DNA from: Lepidostoma basale
Lineage: Eukaryota; Arthropoda; Insecta; Trichoptera; Lepidostomatidae
NCBI GenBank assembly: GCA_022606425.2
Contig: JAHDVF020001261.1
Coordinates: 978,837 to 1,042,836, forward strand
Direction of reading: 5' to 3'
Length of the DNA: 64,000 bases
The notes under the pieces were generated by a model. The model searched no databases, had not been told where the DNA came from, and worked only from the letters and a program-made list of their open reading frames with translations. Shown in pieces: positions 1 to 10,865 of the stretch. The first letter of the stretch is position 1; each line of letters opens with the position of its first letter. The translations under genes and the position numbers were made by a program.

Positions 1-105
1 AAATCTAGAGAGGTATATCAGGATAGAGCAGTGTTGTGGTCCATCCTCTTACCCTTCCTCTCCAGGGGAACATCGTAACGATAAATTCATTAATTAGTTA
101 ACTTC
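1..105 (+). mobile_element. RTE-B LINE 3' end, cut by window edge
   Basis: The sequence matches the last ~100 bases of the RTE-B copies elsewhere in the window, such as 50690-50793: the end of the reading frame, then a short 3' UTR and a degenerate TTAG tail near 95-105. Only the tail lies inside the window, and the reading frame is damaged. Confidence 0.75.
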
Positions 106-1050
106 TAGAAAAAAACATTTGTTTCATTGAAAAAAAGTTCAAACAAACATTATTTTATTACTGCTTAAAAAACAATAAATAATTTATTGAAGCATTTCAG
201 CTATCAATATTATATATTTTCCTGCTGATAATATTATATTGGGTAAAGGCGAAATATTTATTTATGAGACGTGCCTTTATTGGCAAAACATATTTGCTTT
301 ACGTGATATTTGCCCTCTTTAGTTAAGATAATGGACTGCATAAATAATAAACCGATCGCGTAAATAACTATAATCATAGAGGAATCTTGTAAACATAGAT
401 TCTTCTTAATTATATGGCTATAAATGAAAGTGTAAAACGCTTGAGGTGTATTTGGTTGACATTTAAATTTGTAGTTAAAGTTTCATGTACTAACGTAAAA
501 CCATGTTCATGGTAAATAAAAACGTGAGTTTGTGGATCGTTCATGATTCTCAAATAAACTTCAATATATTTCACGATGAATTATCTGAATATTGTATATA
601 TAATGATATTTTTTTTATAAAAATTCTATGATTGTTCCATTGAATATCTAATAATTCATTTTTTATTTAATAAATACAGTTTTTATAACAGAATTCTGTT
701 TTCACTTTCTGATTACTTTAAGGCGCTTTTCGTATACATATGTTTTATTTTAAATCAATGTAAGTGAATTGTCAATTAAAATAATCACTTTCCAAGAGAG
801 TCGAGTTGAAAACATCATATTTATAATGATGAGTAAATGTTAAACCACATCAAAAACATTGACGTATGAAACGACCTTATTCTAAATCAAATAACTTCAC
901 ATTTCATACTAACCTGCTACAAGTAAAGCGGCAAGTTCGCCATGTCAAACAAACATTTTTACTGGAGCGTTAATGTTAATGAATTCACGAAATTTCGCCA
1001 CACATTTCAGCCTATAAAATAAAATGAGTGAATTGTACAATAGTCATAGT
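106..1050. other. AT-rich stretch, nothing recognised
   Basis: Low-GC sequence with no open frame, RNA gene or repeat that I recognise. It lies downstream of the adenylyl cyclase exon at 4357-4444 on the minus strand and is probably intron. Confidence 0.5.
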
Positions 1051-1220
1051 AAATTGTCAAGGAAAAGTAGTGTCGGGAGGCCACTTAAAAGATGGTCTGA
1101 TGGCATTGCCCGAATAGCTGGAACGACCTGAATACGGAAGGGACAAGAGAGAGACGAGTGGAAAAAAATTAAAGAGGCCTATATCCAGCAGTAGGGGGAA
1201 AAGGCTGAAGAAGAAGAAAA
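1051..1220 (+). mobile_element. LINE-Q 3' remnant
   Basis: One frame reads GRPLKRWSDDIARIAG and then EEWKK/EAYIQQ-like residues, the C-terminal signature of a common insect non-LTR retrotransposon (GRPxxRWxDDIxxIAG ... EEAYxQQW). A GAA-rich tail follows at ~1205-1220. The 5' part is missing. The clade is not assigned. Confidence 0.65.
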
Positions 1221-1379
1221 ATAATGTTTCGAGTTTCGGGGTGGCCGTTTTATATTTCTACCATAAGAATTTGTCTTTCATCGCACCAAAAGATATTCTT
1301 CAACGTAGTCTTAGAAATATATTACGATTGTAAGGCATGCGTTACCTTATTGGATTTATGGCTGACGTATTTCGTAAGA

Positions 1380-1680
1380 GCAATGCTGAGGATCAGTTAA
1401 GCGGACAGGATGAGTAACACTACTATTAGAGCCAGAACAATAGTAGTGGACAAGATCGGAAGAGTGGCAGCGGTAAATGACGCTGGGCGGATTATCTCGT
1501 TCGCAGCTCTGATAATAGACGGACAAAACGCCTCCTTTACTGGCATCCTAGGACTACAACCCGAAACCCATGACGTCCCCATTTTCGATAAAGGGACGAC
1601 CAAATGGACATGGGTTCGTTTTGCTCAGGATCTACAGACATAGAAACAGATAGAGGAAGCCTACAAGAATGTGTAACCTA
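1380..1680 (+). mobile_element. Very degenerate LINE-Q C-terminus with an open frame
   Basis: The open frame 1410-1643 has no host homologue that I know. Residue by residue it follows LINE-Q: IRARTIVVDKIGRVA corresponds to the IRxRTxVVDxIxRIA block, then IDGQN to the DDGRW block, ILGLQPET to ILEWRPRT, and WVRFAQDL...KQIEEAYKN to WMRxAQDRxxWxxLEEAYxQ. The substitutions are so many that this must be an old copy in which the frame survived by chance. A new short gene is the less likely alternative. Confidence 0.5.
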
Positions 1681-1706
1681 TCTGCAATAATATGATGACT
1701 TTTACT

Positions 1707-2240
1707 AACTAATTAACCATCTCGCCGTTTGCTCGGAGGGGTAGGCAGAGAGGATAGACCGCCATACCTCTCTATCCATGACCTCTCGCACTGCCTCTTA
1801 ATTCATACATCGTAACATGCACGTTCGTCAATTTTTCCAATTCAAATGTAGCCGCCATTTAGTTTTTCATTAATTTGGTCATGACATGCTTTCCTTGGGC
1901 TTCCACGGGTTTTCTTTCTACTCACACTGCATGTATACAACATTTTAACTTTTCCTCTCTAGTCAATTCATTTGTTCATATGTCCAAATCATCTCAAGGA
2001 TCCTTTTTTAATTTTACTTATGATGCAATCATCTGCCGTACATTAAATCTTTATTTCACCATTCTGTATTTTATCATTATATCTTTTTCCTACACATTAT
2101 TCTCAGAGATCTCATGTCTACGGCAATTATCCTACTCTTATTTTGCCAGCTTCAAGCTCCAGTCCCATACATAAGGGTTGGCACTAGAACTCTATTATAT
2201 ACTGCCACATTTGCTTCAGTGGATACATTGATAATTACAG
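1707..2240 (-). mobile_element. RTE-B LINE, 5'-truncated and decayed
   Basis: The minus-strand copy starts with its TTAG tail (seen as CTAACTAATTAACC at 1707) and runs back through the C-terminal coding region to about the AVHNGVL block near 2200. Frameshifts and stops break the frame. Confidence 0.8.
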
Positions 2241-2299
2241 TGGCGATCATTGAAGTAATGATATTTCTTCTTTCTTGAACAATGATATAAAACTCCTTA

Positions 2300-2470
2300 T
2301 TAAATAATTAATACGAATGAAAACGTATGTTTTCTAGAAGTTATATTATATTTTATGTGAAAAATATGTTTCGCTTGTCATGATAATGCCTTAGACAGGC
2401 GAAACATGTCATTCCCATAAAATATAGTGAAACTTCTAGAAAACAGACGTTTTCATTCGTATTGATTAAT
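2300..2470. repeat. HH-P1 palindromic repeat with hammerhead-like cores
   Basis: Two outward-facing arms share the words AATACGAATGAAAACG and TTTTCTAGAAGTT. The right arm reads TGATAATGCC-TTAGAC-AGGCGAAACATGTC: a box, a stem GCCT/AGGC, GAA, the self-complementary ACATGT, then C. Compared with a hammerhead ribozyme, the C3 and G8 positions are altered (UUGAUAA- or AUGAUAA-like box). Confidence 0.7.
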
Positions 2471-3240
2471 CAATGATATTTAAGTATATTATAATGTTGT
2501 CAATCACAATAACTAAAATTGAACACGAATTTCAACATATCATACCTGAAAGTAATGAGAAATTATTCATTTGCAGCGCATCATGCGTGAGTATTATTTA
2601 TACAGAAGATGTGTTCGTTTTATTGATCACATTTTTACGGTCTACAAAAGCGGTTCAAGTTTTATTTATTGCCTTCCTGTTTAACATAAAACTGCCATTA
2701 GGCCTTCACAGAACAGAAAGACGAGTAAAGCCGACAGTCTGTATGTAAAAATACACGATATTACATGGTTTCTCTCACTTTTCCGTGCTTCATTTTAATT
2801 TTCCTCTCGTTATATTTCCTGGGAAGTATGTACGTACCCTAATAGTGATCAAAGAGTAGATTTGGTTCGGGTCTCGGCAACGTAAATCACACTGAAGGCA
2901 ACATCCAGATAAAAGGGTTTTATGTTTTAACGACCATTAAAACGCGCAAAACCAATTTGTTTTTTTCATTGTTTTATTGCTGATGCTCTTATTTACGCGG
3001 CCTCGTTAACGGCCATTTTTTCATTTTATTATTTGAGGATAAATATACATCTATGTTTCATCCATTCTTATTGAAAAATATTCAATTGCTGACTTTGTGG
3101 AAACAACATTTTATTTTTATATAAACTTAAGGGTTGAACACTGCCAAATTCCATTTATTTTTTTAATGAATTCCACTTTCACGTTTAATTTTCTCGACTT
3201 GTTCCGAAAACTATACATTGACCTTGATCCTGCAGCGAAC
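2471..3240. other. AT-rich stretch, nothing recognised
   Basis: It holds a 91-codon open frame (2473-2748) with no recognisable domain and an AT-rich composition typical of intron. I see no repeat shared with the rest of the window. Confidence 0.45.
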
Positions 3241-3244
3241 ACAA

Positions 3245-3490
3245 CACCTTATTATTAGATAATCCATTGTTTTAGCGGAAACACTTTGATATTTTAACAA
3301 TATTCACTGTAAAGTTAAAAACACTGTTTTAATATCCAAAATTGAGTTTTTTTTTTAATTTTAAGTTTATTGTAACACCTGACTAACATGATTACATCAG
3401 TTACCGAAACAGCTGTCACGACGATTTTATAAAAAAATAAACTAAATTTTTTATATGAAACAGTGTTTTTAATTTAACAGTCAATAACCT
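3245..3490. repeat. HH-P5 repeat, decayed
   Basis: The left flank ATAATCCATTGTTTTAGCGG recurs at ~45370. Arms containing AAAACACTGTTTT and its complement lie at ~3318 and ~3460. Between them is a core ending GTTACCGAAACAGCTGTCACG, with the self-complementary ACAGCTGT after GAA. The 5' box is too degenerate to call. Confidence 0.55.
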
Positions 3491-4356
3491 TATTAATAGT
3501 TAATAAATTCATATCGTAAATCCTGATGATGAAAATATAAAGCCTTAAAAATTAACTGAAAACTGTTTAAAAAAACAGTTTTTTATTCATAAAAATACGT
3601 TAATTTATTTTCCTTCTTGGCTAAGAGATAAATGGTATATTATGCTTCAATTGAAAAAATATCAATTGTTTTGTTTTTAGTTTTGTGTCAAAAAAATAAT
3701 TATACATACAGGTCATTTATATGAAAATTAATTTTGAAGATTCGAATACCTGTAAATGTTGTTTAATATTTTTTTTTATACGACAATTTTAAACATGTTT
3801 CAAACACATTCTTTGAAAATCCATTACTGCCAACAAAATCTTTATATTGGATAGTTCCGATGCTTAATAGAAAAGTATATCGATATTTTATCATTGTATG
3901 TAGAAAGCAAATTCAAGCATTGAATTCTATCACCATCTCATGTCTGTGGACATTCTTAATGTCAGTGGGATGGTGTTCGTAAACAATGTATTATCACTAC
4001 TGGAAAGAGCTCCGCCATACCGACGTCAACGTTATTGGTATTCTTTTCTTATTTTGTTGAGATATTTGAATTTGTAATTTTTATTTTTGTTTAACTGTTC
4101 TATATTCAAATGACTCTCTTAAATGTTGCTCGTTTGTTTGTATCTTATTTGTTTAAAATGAAACAAATAAAAATAGCAGTAAACATTGGAATAATAATAT
4201 CCAAATTGTTCTTTCTGTCATTGTTATATATTATACCACATATAGCGCATATAGTATGTATTTATATACGCATATAACGATTTTTAAAATACGTTTTTCA
4301 GGTTTGTGCAAGTTCGGTAAAAAACGTTTAATAAATCAATGGATTCAGGTGCTTAC
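3491..4356. other. Intron sequence, no feature seen
   Basis: AT-rich sequence immediately downstream, on the minus strand, of the splice donor of the cyclase exon. No repeat family was recognised. Confidence 0.5.
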
Positions 4357-4444
4357 CTGACGTTCTCGTGACGGGACATGTAAATCTTCTTGAACTGGGT
4401 GTCGGTGGAGCCGAGATCCTGCCGCATCTTCACAGCCACGTGTT
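4357..4444 (-). CDS. Adenylyl cyclase internal exon (start of first catalytic domain)
   Basis: On the minus strand a pyrimidine-rich tract ending CTTCCAG (acceptor at 4446-4445) precedes an 88-nt open exon. A GTAAGC donor follows at 4356-4351. The exon reads HVAVKMRQDLG, then STDTQFKKIYMSRHENV, with a split last codon AG|. In membrane-bound class III adenylyl cyclases this stretch leads into the first catalytic domain, where HENVS is followed by ILYADIVGFT. The split AG codon fits that serine. The first codon is also split (xAA, fitting E of LPEHVA). Codon use is GC-richer than the surroundings. The next exon downstream is outside the window. The protein makes cAMP from ATP at the plasma membrane. 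The wording resembles insect Ac13E/Ac3-type sequences, but the subtype is not assigned. Confidence 0.85.
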
Positions 4445-4516
4445 CTGGAAGAACAGAGAGTAGAAGTCGTTCCTAAAAGAAAAAATGAATATTTGACTTA
4501 AGGAAAAATGGTGTTA

Positions 4517-5009
4517 TTTTAGAGGTTTGGTTTTTAACCTGGCAACATTGTTTCTACAGACTGTCAATTTGACAGTTGATAGTGGATTTGTAGTCAATAC
4601 GTTTTGCCATTTTACCATAAATAGACTGGCGTCAACAAAAAAGCGGTTGCAAATTGTGCAAATTTATTTTGAAAATCATGGTTCGGTTCGCCAAACTTAT
4701 CGTGCACTACGTCCGTTTTACGGTCGACATAATCGTCCATCTGAGCAAGTAATTCGGAAGACCATGGATTGTTTTCGCACCACGTACACTCTAGTGGATA
4801 ATACGCATCCACAAAGATGATAATTGTCGAAAATTGGATTTCACGATTGCGCATCATTCGAGCTAGCCGTGGCGCTCATATGCCCGAAATCATATTTAAA
4901 CAATAATGGCATAAAGTTATCTTTTAAATAAAGTCAATATCATAGACATTAACATTATTTTAATGTGTTTTTTTTTTTCATTTTGAATATGTATTGTATA
5001 CCTCTAAAA
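4517..5009 (+). mobile_element. Mariner-type transposon, internally deleted
   Basis: One frame encodes the N-terminal helix-turn-helix part of a transposase (STKKRLQIVQIYFENHGS, then RQTYRALRPFYGRHNRPSEQ) and stops after ~60 residues. Right after it another frame reads ASRGAHMPEIIFKQ, the usual C-terminal end of the same transposase type. The catalytic middle is therefore deleted. The usual start Met before ASTKK is CTG here. TTTTAGAGGT at 4517 and its complement at 5000-5009 may be the terminal inverted repeats. It lies in the intron between the two cyclase exons. Confidence 0.7.
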
Positions 5010-5054
5010 AAACAAATATAGTAAATTTAACCTATTACGATAGTAGCATATATA

Positions 5055-5235
5055 CAACTTCCAAAAAAATTGTCAGACATGGTGGTCGTAAGAAGGGTGG
5101 AATGGGGAATGTTTTATTACATAAAGCGTGCGCTTAACACAACCAATGACAGGTCATAAGTCCTGTAAACACCTCGACCACTATATTCTGTTTCCAATTT
5201 GCATCTTCGTCTCTGTTGAGACACAATTAACCCCG
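5055..5235 (-). repeat. HH-P6 repeat, single arm
   Basis: A single minus-strand copy of the family with ends TCTCAATAGAGACGAAGA and ATGACAAATTTTTGGAAG. The same body (TTACAGGACTTATGACC, CATTGGTTGGGTTAAGCGC) occurs at 41.5, 49.5, 52.9 and 54.9 kb. Confidence 0.7.
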
Positions 5236-5439
5236 TATATCGATTTTATAAACCCATTGACATATGAAGATTTTTCAACAATTAAATGTCTGTGATCAAT
5301 TTAAACAAAAGTTATTTACCACCATAATCGCAGCACATGGCGAAAAAATTATTTTCAATAATATATGGCTAGAAATACAAATTTTCTGTATTGTAAGTAC
5401 ATGGTTTTTATAAATTCAAGACACAATACAGTGTCAGCA

Positions 5440-5715
5440 TAGATTATTTTACCTACCAGCCGCCAAAACCAACCTGACTCTGGTGACACCGGTAGGCAAA
5501 GCAATCAATGTGTAAACATGATCTTCTCGAAAATCGACGACTTTCATATTAGTTAAAGTACATTCAGAAGTCAAATACTCTTGATATTGGAGAGTATATT
5601 GTTTTCTTAAAGTTGAACCATCTCTCATGCTTTCCTGGTATAAAATGTTATATTTTCTTCTTCTCAATAGATCCCTTAAACCCTTATCTTGTTTGTAATG
5701 TCTATTGATGAAAAA
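5440..5715 (+). mobile_element. LINE-I 3' remnant
   Basis: Shifting frames read MIFSKIDDFHIS and STFRSQILLILESIL, matching the better-kept copy at 39110-39440 (MIASEIEVFHIS, STFRRQILLTLESIL). The ending resembles the last residues of jockey-like non-LTR retrotransposons. Stops and frameshifts make it a pseudogene. Confidence 0.55.
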
Positions 5716-5967
5716 ACTTTGTTTGAATTCAAATATATGAAATCACAGCCGATATGATCAAATAAATTTTCCTTAAATACAGAATATGAATATTGGTTCT
5801 TTTCGAGAGATCGTCGAACTGGGTTTAATTTCGTGTGGCACCAAGGTCATCAAGTTATTGTTTTATTAAATTTCTTTAAAATTCTGAAAATCTACGTTAT
5901 GACTTCCAGTTATCAATACGAAAAATCATTAAGATGGAGCCGTTACTCCTTTTTGCACCAAAATAAT

Positions 5968-6192
5968 AAGGGACGACGATCTTGGCACAGTGTAGTGATG
6001 TCGTATGACAGCCACACCGAAGGTCCCGGGTTCGATTCCCGGCGATTACAGTGTGTTTGACACGCTATTGGTCTAGTATAGAATTCACGTGACAATAAAA
6101 TGGCGAAATATTCACATGTCACGATAATCAATACAATAGCTAAAAATGTTTTTTAAATTGGGTTTAAAACTTCCTGTTGTGTACAAAAGTAA
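5968..6192 (+). mobile_element. SINE-t, tRNA-headed SINE
   Basis: The head has a tRNA-like A box (TTGGCACAGTGTAGTGATG) and a B box (GGTTCGATTCC) at ~6029. It is followed by the family body (CACGTGACAATAAAATGGCG) and a 3' end ATTGGGTTTAAAACTTCCTG then TTGTGTACAAAA. That 3' end resembles the end of LINE-J at 26640-26690. The A box is diverged, so this is an old copy and not a functional tRNA gene. Confidence 0.75.
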
Positions 6193-6915
6193 AGAATTTT
6201 CTTATTTTTGGAGCAAAAACAAAATAACCGACAAATCTCTTCTGATTCCCTCAACAATCTTAAACATTTTAATGAGTATACGATCGATAGACTAAAGTTT
6301 AAAAGGTATATAGTCAAAACAATGCTCATTAAAGACAAATTTAATGTATTCTTGATGTTCTGTTTTTAATACAATAAATATTTATGTTCATCATTCTAAG
6401 ATTATGAATATTCATTCGCATTAAAAAACAAGCCCACTTCAGTTGAGATTATCTTATCTCGCTTCTAAATAAATGCCACCCCATTATCGTGGGGTTATTT
6501 TCATTACATTACAAGACCTCAGGTCGGTAGACGGAGAGATGAATATTAATGTCTCTCAATGGCGCTTGTCTCTTGGGGGTATTTTTATGATAGAAAATTA
6601 TAATTTGCTTAATTCAGCGTGTGGCGGATTTTGCATTTTGATTATCCCCTACCCTCTGTGTTTCTAATTCGTTGTTTATGCTGTGAAGTGTGAAATAATA
6701 TGCAAAATATATGATATGCTAAACCTTAAACAACACGCTTGAGTACATAGAACACCCGCCAGATTCTTGTTCACAATAAGGTAACCCGATTTTTGTTTAT
6801 GTTCATAACGCGTGTTTTGAATTTTTTGATGTAATAATATCTAGCAATCTGTAGTATGTTGGGTTACTGATTATATTGTTATTAATTTAAAATATTATTG
6901 TCATAATTATATAAG
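6193..6915. other. Unassigned intron sequence
   Basis: It holds an ORF of 64 codons (6473-6667) without a known domain, and otherwise AT-rich DNA. I recognise nothing in it. Confidence 0.4.
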
Positions 6916-7238
6916 GGTGTATCCTTATCTCTTAGACGAATGTGTGGATACTCTGTGATTGTTAGAGTATCGAATGAAAATATCAGAAGTGAATGCGGTG
7001 CGAATGATGGTGTTTTGAACAAAATAATTAAAGAATTGTTAAGATGGTTGGGACATATGGAAAGAACGAATGAAGAAAGAATGGTAAAAAAGTATATGTA
7101 AACGATGTAAATGGAACTAGAAATAAAGGAAGACCGAGGAAAACGGGCACGATCAAATAAATTAAATATTGAATGTCGGCCTTTGCCTACCCCTTCGGGG
7201 AGACGGCGTGATGGTTAAATAATTAGTTAGTTAGTTAG
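6916..7238 (+). mobile_element. RTE-A LINE 3' fragment with internal deletion
   Basis: It starts near the SLRRMCGYSV block and continues to RPRKTW...QILNVG. It then jumps directly to the 3' UTR hairpin (TACCCCTTCGGGGAGACGG, near 7190) and a TTAG tail. The last ~120 coding bases are missing. Frameshifts are present. Confidence 0.8.
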
Positions 7239-7602
7239 TGTATCCTTATGTATGGAAGTGAAGCATGACACTGGCAAATTAAGAATCGAAGTAGAATAAA
7301 TGCAGTAGAAATTAGATCTTTTAGACGAATGTGTATTAAATCTGTATATGATAGAGTATCAAATGCAAATATGCAAAAACAGTATTGAATGCAGTGGGAA
7401 TAACGGTCTTATGAACACAATTACAAAACAAAACTAGAAATAGAGAATGACCTAGGAAAACGTGGCTGGATCAAATGAATCAAATATTAAATTTCAACCG
7501 CGTGAGTAGTCGGAAAAATCGACGTGCGTTTATTACACGATGTTTGAATGTTGTGGAGTCGAAATGAGTATGTCAGGAAAGAACAGTGTGGCGGTCAATA
7601 TA
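7239..7602 (+). mobile_element. RTE-A LINE fragment, degenerate
   Basis: It begins right after the tail of the preceding copy, at the LMYGSEA block, and runs to the VEEAREICQERxVW region near 7600 without a TTAG tail. It is broken by stops and indels. The two copies may be one rearranged insertion. Confidence 0.65.
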
Positions 7603-7950
7603 AATATTAAAATCAGTCAAACTGTAATAGCTGAAAATATTATAAAAAATTTATTCCTACCTACACTACTTATAAAAAACGGTATTTGCTTACCTATATC
7701 AAAAATCTCCTCTTGCGTTTATTATTTTGTGAACCAACTTTCTGGCCCCAACTATTTTATTTAATAACCTACTGCTTGTGTATCAATTTCAATTTATTAA
7801 AAAAAAATCATAAACATTACAGATATTACATTTTATAATTCGTTTATAATTACAGCATACGATTAGATAAGAGAAAAAACATAAGACAGTTAAAAAATTT
7901 AAGGGTAATCAAAAAAATAGGTGAAAAAAAATAAAATATAATACAATAGT
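7603..7950. other. AT-rich intron sequence, no feature seen
   Basis: Nothing recognised beyond AT-rich sequence. Confidence 0.45.
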
Positions 7951-8060
7951 AACTTACTAACTAACTAACCATCACGCCGTCTCCTCGAGAGGGTAGGCAG
8001 AAAGAATGGACTGCCACACTTTACACTTTAATCGATGCGGCACTCCATTCTTCTCTACAA
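7951..8060 (-). mobile_element. SINE-R, truncated copy
   Basis: Minus-strand TTAG tail and RTE-like 3' end are joined to GAGAAGGATGGAGTGCCGCA and TCGATTAAAGTGT. That word is specific to the SINE-R copies at 40.6 and 46.7 kb and is absent from RTE LINE copies. Only the 3' ~105 bp remain. Confidence 0.65.
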
Positions 8061-8104
8061 TAGTATAATTACAAAATAAAGAAAGCAAATACCAACTTTA
8101 TATA

Positions 8105-8520
8105 TTAGGTGTATAACTTTGCTCCCGCCGTTTTTTTCCGAAATTCGAGGCTTTATCGTAAAAAACTGGTTATAAATTTATGATTCAAAGTATTGTCCAT
8201 CGCTGGCCACTACTTTCTCCCATCTTTCGGGCAGCATACGAATCCCGCGTTGAAAAAAATTGGTCATCTTTTGAAGCGATCCACGAATCGATCCAATTTT
8301 TTACTTCTTCATAAGACCGGAAGTGCTGGTCAGCTAGGCCGTGTGCCATTGATCGAAACAAGTGATAGTCCGAGGGAGCAACGTCTGGAGAATACGGCGG
8401 GTGGGGTAGGACTAATATAAGAGACAGCTTTCTGAGGGTAGCCTCATTATCGTGAAAAATGTCCACATCCGAAGAAATGCGGTTTACGAGGATTATTGCC
8501 CTGCCAACGGGCATTACCTA
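8105..8520 (-). pseudogene. Mariner transposase C-terminal remnant
   Basis: The minus-strand frame reads HPPYSPDVAPSDYHLFRSM, the motif with the last acidic residue of the mariner D,D34D triad, followed by HGLADQHFRSYEEVKNWIDS. A frameshift then puts the C-terminus (PERWEKVVASDGQYFES) in another frame. The possible 3' inverted repeat starts at ~8105 (GGTGTATAACTTTGCTCCCG). The upstream two thirds of the transposase are absent, so it cannot be active. Confidence 0.85.
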
Positions 8521-8859
8521 AGGTAGATTGCTTCTACACAGTGACAGGTGAAGTAACCTATTCTGCCGTTGTCGCGGATAATTATCAGGAGCAAACTAAG
8601 TCAAGTCATTCAAAATAGCCTAGCTTTGTATCGATCACAAATCAATTGAAAAAAATGAACACCTAAATAGGTAAATCTTCTAATCTCCAATGATAGTTTC
8701 AAAAAGTAATTCAATTGTGAATCTATTTAATAAAGTGATGATAAATATATAAGGGACTGTTTTAATTATTTTAAAATATATCGTAATTATGCGATTCCAC
8801 AGTTCGTATATCCTTTATCATATTAATGTGCTCCTGTCATATTACTTGATTAAGTCAAA

Positions 8860-10200
8860 ACGAGTTGGCTTGAGAAGTTTATGGCCAAAAGGCATAAGAT
8901 TTTCTATGCGTTTGTCAATTTTCAAAAAGCCTATGATCGAGTGAATGAATAGAGATAAACTGTGGTCAATCTTGTCCGTATACGGAGTGAGCACAAAACT
9001 GATACGGGTAATTGCTTCTCTTTACAAAGGAAGCACTGCCAGTGTTAGGGTAAATGGGGACATCACGCCCTGGTTTGATATCGCAAAGGGTGTTAAGCAG
9101 GGCTGCGTAATGTCTCCATGGTTGTTCAATCTGTATTTGGACCAGTGTATGAAAGAACTGAAAAGAATACATGCTGGTGCTAAAATGAGTGATTTTTCTG
9201 CAAATTTACTGCTCTACGCGGACGATGCTGTTCTTGTTGCGGATAGTGCGGACGAATTTCAAGTCTTGGTGTCGAGAATGTATAAGGTATGCAAGTCAAA
9301 TAATAATAATATGCTAACTTTTAAAGCGCCGTTTTTGTAATGTAATCACCACAAGGGCGCATTCAGACGTGTTTTAAATCTAAAGGTGGACGCTGAATCT
9401 GATTGATTTTCGCGATCAGTTAGAAATTATAATAGAACAAAATAAGACATTTTTAAATTGGGTATGAAATATGAAAAATATAGGTTTTCAGCTTAGATGA
9501 TTAAATGATGAATGTCGGAAAGTCAAAGGTGATGGTTTTTGAAAGGGAAGAGCAGATGACAGTTAGTCACATAAGTATGAACCAAGAGAACTTAGAGCAG
9601 GTGAGTGAATTTGTGTATTTAGGTAGCATGTTCACATTGGATGGCCGAACGGATAGTAACGTCGAAAAAAGGGTTGGTGCGGGTAACAAAGTGAATGGAG
9701 CTTTAATAATTGTTTTTGGAAATAAGAATTTATCAATGAAATCGAAAACGGCCGTTCACAACGGATTGCTGGTCCCAACCCTTTTGTACGGAAGCGAAAC
9801 ATGGAACTGACAGAAAAAGGATGAGAGCAGAATTAATGCGGTAGTGATGAGGTCCCTAAGACGTATGTGTGGTAGAACGATATAAAAAAGGAATGTAGAG
9901 CGGAATAAGTTATTATGAACCAAATTATGAAAGGATCGCTGCGTTAGTTCGGACATATATGGAGCGCATGGATGGAGAAAGAATGGTTATGAAAATATAC
10001 GTTAATGATTTAAATGAAGTACGGAGTCGAGGTAAACCGAAAAAACAAAAATTAATCAAATTTTAAAGATTGGTCATGTTAGAAGACTCGTTGTATGAAT
10101 GTGGAGGAATCTAGAGAGGTGTGTCAGGATAGAGTAGTGTAGCGGTCCATTCTCTCTGGCTAGCCCTGCGGAGAAACGGCGTGATGGTTTGTTTGTTTGT
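8860..10200 (+). mobile_element. RTE-like LINE, longest copy, with RT core
   Basis: This is the only copy here that keeps part of the reverse transcriptase. A block FYAFVNFQKAYDRVN has the first catalytic Asp replaced by Asn. It is followed by GVKQGCVMSPWLFNLYLD and LLYADDAVLVADSADE (catalytic DD present). After an inserted CR1-like fragment (9307-9505) it resumes at MNVGKSKVMVFEREE and continues through EFVYLGSMFTLDGR and TLLYGSETWN. It ends with the hairpin and a TTTG-type tail at ~10185. A stop, frameshifts and the insertion inactivate it. The element is known to move by target-primed reverse transcription. The RTE clade is my inference from the motifs and the short tandem tail. Confidence 0.8.
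9307..9505 (-). mobile_element. CR1-like LINE 3' UTR inserted in the RTE copy
   Basis: The complement of this segment matches the 3' end of the element at 21290-21600: CATACCCAATTTAAAA, TTTTGTTCTATTATA, GTGATTACAT and GTTAG, then an ATT-repeat tail. It interrupts the RTE reading frame between the RT core and MNVGKSKV. It is severely 5'-truncated. Confidence 0.75.
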
Positions 10201-10857
10201 AAGTCAAAATTAACCTTATAAATAAATTATATACTCTAGTTCAGTATCTTGACTATACAAGCATACTTTTTGTTCGTGATATTGTTATATTTTATAATCC
10301 ATTACATAATCCAGTGTGTTTTATTTGAACTTATAAAGACATACTTGAGGGTCGTGGAGTATGACATTGTGTATGGGAGCAACTCTTTATTAATTCTTAC
10401 GCTGACAGCCATGAAAGCCTTAACTATCCAAATCCTAATAAAAAGACTGGCTTGTCGCCTCCAAGGATTGTAGCAATTTTTGCGTGAGTATCGCTCCGAT
10501 TTTTAAGTGCTTAATAAAATGTGGCTCTTAAATACGGCACTTTCCTAACTTAAGTTATTCGGCAATATAAAATTAATGGACGGGATAAAAACGTAATAAC
10601 AGTTCAGTTACCTTATCACCGCAACGTTTTTACCTTTTTACCAGGGACTTGATCGTTTTACGTTAAATTAGAAGTTTGCTGTATTTTTAAAACAGGAAAT
10701 TAAATATTATGTTTCAAGATCATAAAAGATTACAATGCCATAAATAATTTAGTATATTCAAATCCTATGTCCCGAAAATTCCATATTTTTATTTAAAATT
10801 ACAAAACACTTCGAAAGTAACATATTACTTCTTACTTACTTCCAATTTTGTAGATGA
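10201..10857. other. Unassigned intron sequence
   Basis: It holds a 74-codon open frame (10249-10473) with no known domain. Nothing else was recognised. Confidence 0.4.
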
Positions 10858-10865
10858 CTGAACCT

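Noticed and set aside
1397..1643. A small novel host gene
   Set aside because: Block order follows the LINE-Q C-terminus; see feature and finding.
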